DNA of 18,884 nucleotides, taken from the NCBI GenBank assembly GCA_934140285.1, contig CAKPBI010000016.1:1-18884 (forward strand). The letters run 5' to 3'. A model generated the notes under the pieces. That model did no database searches. It saw only the letters and a program-made list of their open reading frames with translations, and was not told the origin of the DNA. A program made the position numbers and the translations under genes. The DNA is from an uncultured Bacilli bacterium. GTDB taxonomy: Bacteria > Bacillota_I > Bacilli_A > ML615J-28 > CAG-313. Shown here one piece after another: positions 8,618-16,012 of this stretch (position 1 is its first letter; every line of letters begins with the position of its first letter).

Positions 8618-8633
8618 CATTTTAGATTATAAA

Positions 8634-8665
8634 TAAAAAGAAAAGACTTAAATTTTGTCTTTTCT
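8634..8665 (-). terminator. Intrinsic terminator of the SpoVIF-like gene
   Basis: A perfect 9-bp stem (AGAAAAGAC, 8639-8647, with GTCTTTTCT, 8657-8665) and a 9-nt loop are followed on the minus strand by TTTTTATTT. It starts about 14 nt after the stop codon. Confidence 0.82.
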
Positions 8666-8679
8666 TTAATGTAAACGTT

Positions 8680-8919
8680 TTACTTAAGAATATCAAGTAG
8701 ACTTTCATTTACACCATTTTTCATGATTTCACGGACTAACTTGTTTTCTTCGGCTTTATCTATTGGTTTATTTGCCATTTTAGATACATCACGGATTACT
8801 TTTCTTATACATGATTCATCGGTTAAATCAAGAGTTCTTACTCTTTCAACTAAAGCAAACAATTCATCTGGTTGAATATTGTTTTCTGATATAAAACTCA
8901 TTACTTTGTTTATGTTCAT
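8680..8919 (-). CDS. Small stage VI sporulation protein F-like protein
   Basis: A 79-aa protein with no signal or membrane segment. Its pattern, a helical N-terminus, then CIRKVIRDVSKMANKPIDKAEENKLVREIMKN, resembles my recollection of the SpoVIF (Bacillus subtilis YjcC) family, in which a V..V..LANKPV block precedes an acidic helix. SpoVIF is needed late in spore coat assembly in B. subtilis. The assignment rests on memory of the family pattern, not an alignment. A strong ribosome-binding site (GAGGTG, 5 nt spacing) supports the start at 8919. The gene stands alone between the gpsA terminator and its own terminator, with a sporulation-sigma-like promoter candidate upstream. In B. subtilis a different small gene (yphE) follows gpsA. 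Confidence 0.72.
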   Translation of the reverse strand: MNINKVMSFISENNIQPDELFALVERVRTLDLTDESCIRKVIRDVSKMANKPIDKAEENKLVREIMKNGVNESLLDILK

Positions 8920-8936
8920 AAATACACCTCACCAAA

Positions 8937-8966
8937 AGTATATGTTTGTGCCTAGAAAAATGTGAC
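8937..8966 (-). promoter_or_regulatory. Candidate sigma-E/sigma-K-type promoter
   Basis: On the minus strand GTCACATT (8959-8966), a 14-bp spacer and CATATACT (8937-8944) are seen. From established Bacillus consensus, sigma-E uses about GTCATATT, 13-15 bp, CATACAnT; each box here differs at one fixed position. No TTGACA/TATAAT pair is seen in the same gap. The predicted transcript would start near 8930, right at the ribosome-binding site, which is tight. A chance match in AT-rich DNA remains possible. Confidence 0.45.
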
Positions 8967-8994
8967 AAAAAGACCCAAATTTTTTGGATCTTTT
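8967..8994 (-). terminator. Intrinsic terminator of gpsA operon
   Basis: A 12-bp stem (8968-8979 with 8983-8994; one wobble in the minus-strand RNA) with a 3-nt loop, just after the gpsA stop codon. The stem itself ends in U residues, so the U-tract is UUUUU before GUCAC. Confidence 0.8.
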
Positions 8995-8995
8995 G

Positions 8996-9991
8996 TTATT
9001 CTTCTTTAAATGAACGCATAAGTAACTCACTTACCGCTTGCTTTACTGGTTTTTTTAAATAAATTATATCGTATACCGCATCAATAATTGGAGTTTCAAT
9101 ATTTAATTGTCTTGCAAGTTTATAGACAGCTTCACAAGTTCTTGCTCCTTCAACAACCATACTCATCGAGTTAATGGTTTCTTCAAGACTTAATCCTGTC
9201 GCAAGTTTTACTCCGGCTTGAAAGTTTCTTGAATGATGAGATGAGGTAGTAACAATTAAGTCGCCTACTCCTGTTAAACCAAATAAAGTTTCCTCTTTGC
9301 CACCAAGTTTAGTAACAATTCTACGCATTTCAACAAGGGATCTTGTGATTAATCCTGCTCTAGCATTATCTCCAAAGCCTAAACCTTCAAGCATACCTGA
9401 TGCAATCGCATAAACATTTTTAATGGCTCCACAAAGTTCAGCTCCCAGTAAGTCAGTTGAGGTATAAACCCTAAAGTTAGTATGATTACTAAAGACTTCT
9501 TGGATTAACTTAGCCATTTCTTTGTCTTCAGAGACCGAACAAATGGTGGTTGGAAGTTTAATGATTACTTCTTCTGCATGGGATGGACCTGTCAAAGCTA
9601 CAATTCCTTTAATATAGTTAGAAGGAATTACTTGTTTGATAATCTCAGATACTCTCATAAAGGTATCGGGTTCAAGTCCTTTACTTGCGTTAACAAAAAC
9701 TTTTGGTGAACTTAAGACATCTTTAATATTATTAAGCACAATTCTTAAAACCTTAGTTGGTACCGAAATGACAATTATTTCAGCAAAATCAATCGCATTT
9801 TTTAAATTAAGAGTTGCTTTGATTTCTTCATCTAAGATTCCCCCAGGAACTTTTTCGTTACGATGTTCATGATTAATTTGTTCCACGGTTTCTTTATTAT
9901 TATCATAAAGAATTACATTATGCTTGTTTTCACAGACTATATTAGCTAGTGCACATCCCCAACTACCGGCACCAATGATTGTGATATTCAT
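8996..9991 (-). CDS. gpsA: Glycerol-3-phosphate dehydrogenase [NAD(P)+]
   Basis: Reduces dihydroxyacetone phosphate to sn-glycerol 3-phosphate, the backbone for phospholipids, in the cytoplasm. The protein is 331 aa, the family length. The Rossmann nucleotide motif is at the N-terminus (IGAGSWGCALA, about residues 5-15). The family block with the catalytic lysine reads CGAIKNVYAIASGMLEGLGFGDNARAGL, and TGVGDLIVT follows. The start is either ATG 9991 or the adjacent ATG 9994; 9991 gives better spacing (6 nt) from AAGGA and matches the usual MxITIIGAGSWG beginning. Its ATG overlaps the der stop codon (TGATG), so it is the last gene of the cmk-rpsA, der, gpsA operon. Its product is the substrate of PlsY, encoded at the right end of the window. 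Confidence 0.96.
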   Translation of the reverse strand: MNITIIGAGSWGCALANIVCENKHNVILYDNNKETVEQINHEHRNEKVPGGILDEEIKATLNLKNAIDFAEIIVISVPTKVLRIVLNNIKDVLSSPKVFVNASKGLEPDTFMRVSEIIKQVIPSNYIKGIVALTGPSHAEEVIIKLPTTICSVSEDKEMAKLIQEVFSNHTNFRVYTSTDLLGAELCGAIKNVYAIASGMLEGLGFGDNARAGLITRSLVEMRRIVTKLGGKEETLFGLTGVGDLIVTTSSHHSRNFQAGVKLATGLSLEETINSMSMVVEGARTCEAVYKLARQLNIETPIIDAVYDIIYLKKPVKQAVSELLMRSFKEE

Positions 9992-11301
9992 CATTCTTCC
10001 TTCTTTCTTAAAATAAAATAGATTGGTGTACCATCAAGAATGAAAGCTTCTCTTATTTTATTTTCAAGATAACGTTGGTAAGAGAAATGCATATAGTTTG
10101 GATCATTTACAAATAAAACAAAGGTTGGAGGGCATGTTGATGCTTGGGTTGCATAGGATATTCTTAAGCGATCACCATTAAATATCGGTGCTTGGTTCAT
10201 GATGGTAGCATCTAAGATAACATCATTTAAAACACTTGTCATTATACGACGATTATAATTTTCATATACTTGTTTGATTTGATCAAATAAGGTATGAATT
10301 CTTTCATTTTTAAGGGCGGAAACAAAACAAATTGGAGCGTAGTTCAAGAATACAAAGTGACTACGGATTTTTTCCGTATATTCATTCATTGATTTTTCAT
10401 CTTTCTTTACAGCATCCCACTTATTAACAACGATTATTACTGCCTTCTTTTGTTCAAGCGGAAGTCCTGCAATTCGTTTGTCTTGTTCTTCGACATCTTT
10501 AGTTCCATCTAAGACAAGTAAAACAATTTGTGATCTTTCTATCGCTTTTACAGCTCTTAATACACTGTATTTTTCTGCATTTTCATAGATTTTTCCTTGT
10601 TTTCTGATACCAGCAGTATCAATTACAACATAGTTTTGACCATCTCTAACAAAGAAAGTATCAATTGCATCTCTTGTTGTACCAGGAATATCACTAACAA
10701 TTACTCTTTCTGTTCCTAAGATGGCGTTAGTTAACGAACTTTTACCAACATTAGGTTGACCGATTAGAGAGAATTCAACGGTGTTTTCATATCTTTTTAG
10801 TTTCTTTTCAGGAAGGTGGGTAACAATATAATCAAGTAAATCACCGATACCGATACCATGAAGGGCACTAACGGGGAATACTTCTGCTACGCCTAGATTA
10901 TAAAATTCATAGACATTGTCCATGAATTTTACATCATCTATTTTGTTAGCCGCAACGATAACTTCTTTTTTAGATCGATGAAGAATATTCATCACATCTT
11001 CATCTTCTTTAGTTACCCCAACTCGGCCATCAACGCATAAGACAATTAAGTCAGACTCATCAATGGCAAGTTCAGCTTGGGCTTTAATTTCTTCCATAAA
11101 AGGAACGTTAACAAGTTCAATACCACCAGTGTCAATTAAATCAAATTCTTGATCTAACCACTCACATCTTGCATATAAACGGTCACGGGTAATACCACTT
11201 TGATCATCAGTAATTGCTAATTTTTGTCCAGCCAAACGATTAAAGATACTTGACTTTCCAACATTAGGACGTCCGACAATTGCGACCGTACCTTTTTTCA
11301 T
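9991..11301 (-). CDS. der: Ribosome-assembly GTPase Der (EngA)
   Basis: Tandem-GTPase protein needed for maturation of the 50S subunit; 436 aa, family length. The first G domain has GRPNVGKSS (residues 10-18), DTGG and NKID; the second has GQPNVGKSS, DTAGIRKQGKI and NKWD. A C-terminal KH-like domain follows (about residues 350-436, FNGDRLRISYATQASTCPPTFVLFVN). The ATG shares one base with the stop of the fused cmk-rpsA gene (TAATG), with AAGGAAG at good distance. The stop codon is TGA, followed at once by gpsA, which shows that TGA is read as stop in this genome. Confidence 0.97.
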   Translation of the reverse strand: MKKGTVAIVGRPNVGKSSIFNRLAGQKLAITDDQSGITRDRLYARCEWLDQEFDLIDTGGIELVNVPFMEEIKAQAELAIDESDLIVLCVDGRVGVTKEDEDVMNILHRSKKEVIVAANKIDDVKFMDNVYEFYNLGVAEVFPVSALHGIGIGDLLDYIVTHLPEKKLKRYENTVEFSLIGQPNVGKSSLTNAILGTERVIVSDIPGTTRDAIDTFFVRDGQNYVVIDTAGIRKQGKIYENAEKYSVLRAVKAIERSQIVLLVLDGTKDVEEQDKRIAGLPLEQKKAVIIVVNKWDAVKKDEKSMNEYTEKIRSHFVFLNYAPICFVSALKNERIHTLFDQIKQVYENYNRRIMTSVLNDVILDATIMNQAPIFNGDRLRISYATQASTCPPTFVLFVNDPNYMHFSYQRYLENKIREAFILDGTPIYFILRKKEE

Positions 11302-13355
11302 TACTTATCTTCCTTTTCGTCAAATAAGTTTAAACCACTTAGAACATCGCCAAGGGTAGATGTTGGAGTTTCGTTTTCTTGGTCTTTGAAGTATTTATCA
11401 AATTCTGCTCTTTCTTTTGCAAGTTCTAAGCCTTTAGCACTTACAACTAGTTTTGCACGTGATGGATCTGCATCGATAACTAGAACTTGAACTTCAGTTC
11501 CTACTGGGAATACTTCATCAACTTTTTGGATTCTTCGAGCTGCAGTAACTTCATTTACTGGCAAAAATCCCGTAACATTTAGGTAATTTACTTTAGCTCC
11601 ACGTTCTTCGATAGTCGCAACTGTAACAGTGATTTCATCACCTTTTCTAACCTTAATTGAACCCCAAGTGTTTTCAACTGTTGCACGATGAGATAGAGTT
11701 ACACGTTTTTTCTTATCATCGATTGCCATAACTTGAACCTTAATCTTATCGCCTTCGTTATATTTACCATCTAGACGATCATTAACAAGCCAAGAGTATT
11801 CAACACGAGGCATTAAGCCAGAGTATTCATCAGTTAATTTGATGATTAAACCAGCATCAATAATTTTAACGATTTCACCTTCAAATACATCACCAATATG
11901 ATATTGTTCTTTTAGAACATCCCAAGGATGAGGAGTAAGAGCACGAACAGAAAGACCAATACGATCATTTTCTTTCTTGATTACTTTAACAGTTACTTTA
12001 TCATTTACTTTATATACATCATTTGCATTTTTAACCATCTTATGGCTCATTTCTGATACATGTAGTAAACCAGAAACAACACCAAGATTAACGATAGCAC
12101 CATAAGGAAGGACTTCAACTACTGTACCTTCTAATACATCACCAACGTTAATTTTTGATAAAGCATCTTCTTTAGCAAGTCTTGCTTTTTTCTTTAAAGC
12201 AAGAATATTAGAAACTTGTACTTGCATGCGGTCTTTATTAACATATGTTACGATAACATCCATTGATTGACCAACCATTTTTCTTAATGCTTCTTCATTT
12301 AAGTCAACATTACGTAAAGGCATAAATACTTTTAAGTCATGGTAAACAAGGTCAGCACCAGCATGAGTTACATGAACAACCTTACAAGAGATGATTTCAT
12401 CTTTTTCTTTTAGTTCTTCAAATATCGCAAGTTTTGCCTTTTCTGCTTCTAATTTTGTGGATAAAATGTAAACAGGTTCTCCTGTTTTACGGTCTTTTGT
12501 TATTTGTTTAACTTGGGCTTCAAATTCTTGACCTTCGTTATATGAATCCCTTAATTTTTGACCTTCATTATAACCGTCTAAATCGTTAGGATAAATAACA
12601 GCCTTTTCTCCTTCATCTAATTCTAGATAGATCGCATCTTTAGTTACGTTGATAACGCGACCCCTTACAGTTTGAAATTCATTGATTTTTTCTTTGCTCA
12701 TAGTTTTAAAGCCCCTTTCATATACTAATTTAATAATTTCATTAACAACTTCATCAATTGTCATATCTGATGAGTCGATGACAACAGCATCATCAGCTTT
12801 TTTTAGAGGACTTATTGCTCTTGTTGAATCTTTAGTGTCACGAGTAATAATTTCTTCAATAGTTTCCTCTAAAGAAAGGACAACGCCTTTTTCAAGTCTT
12901 TCAAGCATTCTTCTTTTTGCTCGACACTCGACGGTTGCGTCAAGATATATCTTTAAATCTGCATTTGGTAAGACCACAGTTCCAATATCTCTACCATCCA
13001 TTACGACATTTTTAGATTTGCTTATCTTACGTTGATAATCAACTAAGAAAGTTCTAACCACTCCAATCTTGGAAGGAGTAGAAACTTGATTGGTTACTTC
13101 CACACTTCTGATAGGGATTGATACATCCTCATCATCTAGGAAGACACGACCATTTTCAATATCAAGTTTAGTGTCTTTTAGAAAGCCATACGCTGATTCA
13201 TCTTCCATATTAATACCAAGACGAATAGCCTTTAATGTAATAGCTCGATACATTGCACCTGTGTCAATGTACTCAAAATTAAGTCTCTTTGCGAGTAACT
13301 TAGAAATAGTAGATTTACCGGCACCCGCTGGGCCATCAATTGCAATTTTAAACAT
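11301..13355 (-). CDS. Fused (d)CMP kinase / ribosomal protein S1-like protein
   Basis: One continuous 684-aa frame. Residues 1-218 are a complete cytidylate kinase (phosphorylates CMP and dCMP): P-loop GPAGAGKST, YIDTGAMYRA, VVMDGRDIGTVVLPNADLKIYL and the closing RAISPLKKADDAVVIDSS. Residues 219-684 carry about five S1/OB-type RNA-binding repeats (for example VGDVLEGTVVEVLPYGAIVNLG), like ribosomal protein S1. In Bacillus these are two adjacent genes (cmk and ypfD). No stop separates them here, yet Met219 still has its own ribosome-binding site, so free S1 may also be made. The start at 13355 is preferred over 13379, since the latter ATG lies inside the -10 box and 13355 has TTGAGG 9 nt upstream. 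First gene of the operon with der and gpsA. Confidence 0.92.
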   Translation of the reverse strand: MFKIAIDGPAGAGKSTISKLLAKRLNFEYIDTGAMYRAITLKAIRLGINMEDESAYGFLKDTKLDIENGRVFLDDEDVSIPIRSVEVTNQVSTPSKIGVVRTFLVDYQRKISKSKNVVMDGRDIGTVVLPNADLKIYLDATVECRAKRRMLERLEKGVVLSLEETIEEIITRDTKDSTRAISPLKKADDAVVIDSSDMTIDEVVNEIIKLVYERGFKTMSKEKINEFQTVRGRVINVTKDAIYLELDEGEKAVIYPNDLDGYNEGQKLRDSYNEGQEFEAQVKQITKDRKTGEPVYILSTKLEAEKAKLAIFEELKEKDEIISCKVVHVTHAGADLVYHDLKVFMPLRNVDLNEEALRKMVGQSMDVIVTYVNKDRMQVQVSNILALKKKARLAKEDALSKINVGDVLEGTVVEVLPYGAIVNLGVVSGLLHVSEMSHKMVKNANDVYKVNDKVTVKVIKKENDRIGLSVRALTPHPWDVLKEQYHIGDVFEGEIVKIIDAGLIIKLTDEYSGLMPRVEYSWLVNDRLDGKYNEGDKIKVQVMAIDDKKKRVTLSHRATVENTWGSIKVRKGDEITVTVATIEERGAKVNYLNVTGFLPVNEVTAARRIQKVDEVFPVGTEVQVLVIDADPSRAKLVVSAKGLELAKERAEFDKYFKDQENETPTSTLGDVLSGLNLFDEKEDK
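12701..12719 (-). promoter_or_regulatory. Internal ribosome-binding site and ATG inside cmk-rpsA
   Basis: On the minus strand GAAAGGGGC (12711-12719) lies 10 nt upstream of an in-frame ATG whose A is 12701, exactly at the border between the kinase domain and the first S1 repeat. Translation from here would give a 466-aa S1-like protein beginning MSKEKINEF. The AAAGGGG core can pair with the anti-Shine-Dalgarno sequence with a G-U pair. The site sits where a separate rpsA gene would start. Confidence 0.6.
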
Positions 13356-13377
13356 ATACTTGTACCTCAACTCAAAC

Positions 13378-13406
13378 ATTATACCATAAAGTTAAATTCA
13401 TTTCAA
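13378..13406 (-). promoter_or_regulatory. Sigma-A promoter of cmk-rpsA, der, gpsA
   Basis: On the minus strand TTGAAA (13401-13406), a 17-bp spacer and TATAAT (13378-13383). Transcription should start near 13371, so the leader is only about 16 nt and the upstream ATG at 13379 would not be transcribed. The same TTGAAA-17-TATAAT layout drives proS. Confidence 0.88.
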
Positions 13407-13491
13407 CTTAAATTACTTAAAAAAATTAAGCACCTAATCTAGCTTTCTGCTAATAAAAAATAAGAATGAAGAAATAAAATTTTTTAAAAAT

Positions 13492-13520
13492 TAAAAAACT
13501 GCTAGTATAACACTAACAGT
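13492..13520 (-). terminator. Intrinsic terminator of parE-parC
   Basis: A 9-bp stem (ACTGTTAGT with ACTAGCAGT, one wobble; 13512-13520 and 13498-13506 on the plus strand) with a 5-nt loop is followed on the minus strand by TTTTTT and further T-rich sequence. It lies just past the parC stop. The stretch from here to the cmk promoter (13407-13491) is AT-rich with nothing recognised. Confidence 0.85.
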
Positions 13521-13531
13521 CTTGAATGATT

Positions 13532-16012
13532 CTAGTTTTGATCTGGATTTACATCATAGTCATTTCTGCAGATAATTAAGTCAAGTGGTTTTCCTGCACT
13601 TGGGGTAACCATTTTCATTCCATTATCAGCGATGGCTTTTCTTAAGATTGTATAATCGATGGAGACAAATTCTTTTTCACATCTAATGTAGATAGCAGAA
13701 TCTGCATTAGCGTTTTTAGCATGAACAACATCTAAGGCAAGTCCTTCATGCATGTTGGATTTTACAACCTTTAGATACATCTTACCAACATGGTTCTTCT
13801 TTCCTTTATTGATTTCATCAACACGGAAACGTTTGATGTTACCACGATTTGTAAGTAGTAAGATGATATCTTTTTCCATAACATACTTCGCACCAATGAC
13901 ATAGTCATTAGGACGACTCTTAAGTTCAATGGCTTTAACTCCATATGAGGCAGCTTCCATGACACTAATTTCTGATGCATCATAGCGATTCATGAAGCCA
14001 TCTTTGGTTGCGATGACAACTTCAATATTATCTCCAGTCGCAATATCCGCACTTACTACTTCATCACCATCTTTAAGTTTAGTTGCTTGTAATACTTTAG
14101 AGTAACGATTTACTTTAAGACTTGATAAAGGAATACGTTTAATTAATCCTTGTTTAGTTGTAAGGAGGACAAATTTATTTTCATCAAAGTTAGTAACCGG
14201 ATATGAGAAAACAATCTTTTCGGTTGGATCCATGGAGATTAAGGTACTTACATGGTAACCTAAATCTTTGTGTTTACAGTCAGGAATCTTGTGGATTGGT
14301 AAGAATACATAGTTTCCAAGATTAGTAAACTGGATTAAAGTATCTGTTGTTGTTACATTGTAAATATCCGAGATGATATCTCCATCTTTAAGTTTGGTTG
14401 CTTCAGTTGAGGCTGCAAAAGCTTTTTTACTTAAGCGTTTTAAGTATCCATCATGAGTAATGATTAAGATGACTTCTTCACTTGCGATAATTTCTTCAGT
14501 TTTTACAGTTACTTCTTCAAAGTATTCTTCGATTTGAGTTTTACGAGGAACATTGATGATTTCTTTGGTTTCCGTCATTTCTTTAATGATTTCTTTAACT
14601 AAGGCTTTTTCACTATTTAAGATTCTTGTAAGTTTAACAACTAAATTTTCAAGGTCAGCTCTTTCTTGTTTTAAAGCAAAGATATCAGTATTAGTTAAAC
14701 GATATAGTTGTAACATTACGATAGCTTCAGCTTGAATTTCGGTAAAGCCATATTTAGAGATGATGTTTTCTTTCGCATCCATCTTGTTTTTAGAATTTCT
14801 GATTGTCGCAATAACGGAATCTAGAATAGAAACCATGGAAATTAAACCATCAACAATTTCTAGTCTTTTGTTGGCCTTTAGTAATTCAAAGTTACAAAGA
14901 TTAGTCACAACTTCTTTTTGATGGACAATGTATGAATCAATGATATCAAGTAATCCCATTTGCATTGGTTTACCATAACTTACAACAATCATATTGTAGT
15001 TGTATGATTTTTGTAAATCAGTATATTTGAATAATACTTGTAAGATAGTTTCTGGATTAACATCTTTTCTAACATCAATGATGATACGTAAACCTTCACG
15101 GTCAGTTTCATCACGAATGGTTTTAACTCCATCAACACCTTTTTGTTCAACGGTATCACTCATTCTTTTTAGAAGTTCTGCCTTATTAACTTCATAAGGA
15201 ATTTCCGAGATAATAATACGGTTATCACCTTTATAAGGAACAATCTCCGTTTTGGCTTTGACCATTACCTTGCCGATACCGGTTTCAAAGGCACTTTTGA
15301 TGCCATCTAATCCTTGAACAATACCACCAGTTGGAAAGTCGGGACCTTTGACAATTTGTAAGACATCCTCAAGGGTACATTTCGGATTAGTTAGACGAAG
15401 AATACAAGCATCAATGATTTCTCCAGGATTATGAGGAGGAATGTTGGTTGCATAACCTGAAGCAACACCAGTACCACCATTTACTAAAACATTAGGGAAT
15501 TTGGCAGGTAGTACTACTGGTTCAAGTTCTTCATCATCAAAGTTAGGCATGAAAGAAACAGTTTTTTTATTTAAATCTTGTAATAGTAATTCAGCATATT
15601 TGCTGAGTCTTGCTTCCGTATAACGCATGGCCGCCGCTGAGTCACCATCAATACTACCATTATTTCCATGCATGTCAACAAGTGGTAGTAAGATCTTAAA
15701 GTCTTGACTCATTCTGACTAAGGCTTCATATACGGCAGTATCACCATGTGGGTGGTACTTACCAATAACGTCACCAACAATACGGGCACTCTTTTTATGA
15801 GGTTTATTACTAAATAGGCCTAGTTTATACATTGCGAAAAGGATACGGCGTTGTACAGGTTTTAAGCCATCACGCACATCAGGTAGGGCACGATCTTGAA
15901 TGATATATTTAGAATATCTTCCAAAACGGTCTCCCATTATTTTTTCAAAGTTTTCTTTTAGAACAGTTTCGGTTGCAAATCGATTTATTTTACTTGATAC
16001 ACTTCTACTCAT
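13532..16012 (-). CDS. parC: DNA topoisomerase IV subunit A
   Basis: Breakage-reunion subunit of the type II topoisomerase that unlinks daughter chromosomes; works with ParE. 826 aa from ATG 16012. Motifs: the winged-helix DNA-binding region with ALPDVRDGLKPVQRRILFAM, the quinolone-region block YHPHGDTAVYEALVRMSQ, and MHGNNGSIDGDSAAAMRYTEARLS with the active-site Tyr (residue 131). MHGNNGS rather than the GyrA form GQGNFGS, and the absence of a QRRGGKG box in the C-terminal beta-pinwheel, point to ParC. An in-frame ATG at 16018 is only 3 nt from AAGGAG, whereas 16012 is 9 nt away, so 16012 is preferred. The gene overlaps the end of parE by 8 nt. Confidence 0.95.
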   Translation of the reverse strand: MSRSVSSKINRFATETVLKENFEKIMGDRFGRYSKYIIQDRALPDVRDGLKPVQRRILFAMYKLGLFSNKPHKKSARIVGDVIGKYHPHGDTAVYEALVRMSQDFKILLPLVDMHGNNGSIDGDSAAAMRYTEARLSKYAELLLQDLNKKTVSFMPNFDDEELEPVVLPAKFPNVLVNGGTGVASGYATNIPPHNPGEIIDACILRLTNPKCTLEDVLQIVKGPDFPTGGIVQGLDGIKSAFETGIGKVMVKAKTEIVPYKGDNRIIISEIPYEVNKAELLKRMSDTVEQKGVDGVKTIRDETDREGLRIIIDVRKDVNPETILQVLFKYTDLQKSYNYNMIVVSYGKPMQMGLLDIIDSYIVHQKEVVTNLCNFELLKANKRLEIVDGLISMVSILDSVIATIRNSKNKMDAKENIISKYGFTEIQAEAIVMLQLYRLTNTDIFALKQERADLENLVVKLTRILNSEKALVKEIIKEMTETKEIINVPRKTQIEEYFEEVTVKTEEIIASEEVILIITHDGYLKRLSKKAFAASTEATKLKDGDIISDIYNVTTTDTLIQFTNLGNYVFLPIHKIPDCKHKDLGYHVSTLISMDPTEKIVFSYPVTNFDENKFVLLTTKQGLIKRIPLSSLKVNRYSKVLQATKLKDGDEVVSADIATGDNIEVVIATKDGFMNRYDASEISVMEAASYGVKAIELKSRPNDYVIGAKYVMEKDIILLLTNRGNIKRFRVDEINKGKKNHVGKMYLKVVKSNMHEGLALDVVHAKNANADSAIYIRCEKEFVSIDYTILRKAIADNGMKMVTPSAGKPLDLIICRNDYDVNPDQN

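Noticed and set aside
13356..13379. Longer cmk-rpsA start at 13379
   Set aside because: This ATG lies within the TATAATG of the promoter and would not be transcribed; 13355 has TTGAGG upstream and the usual kinase beginning.
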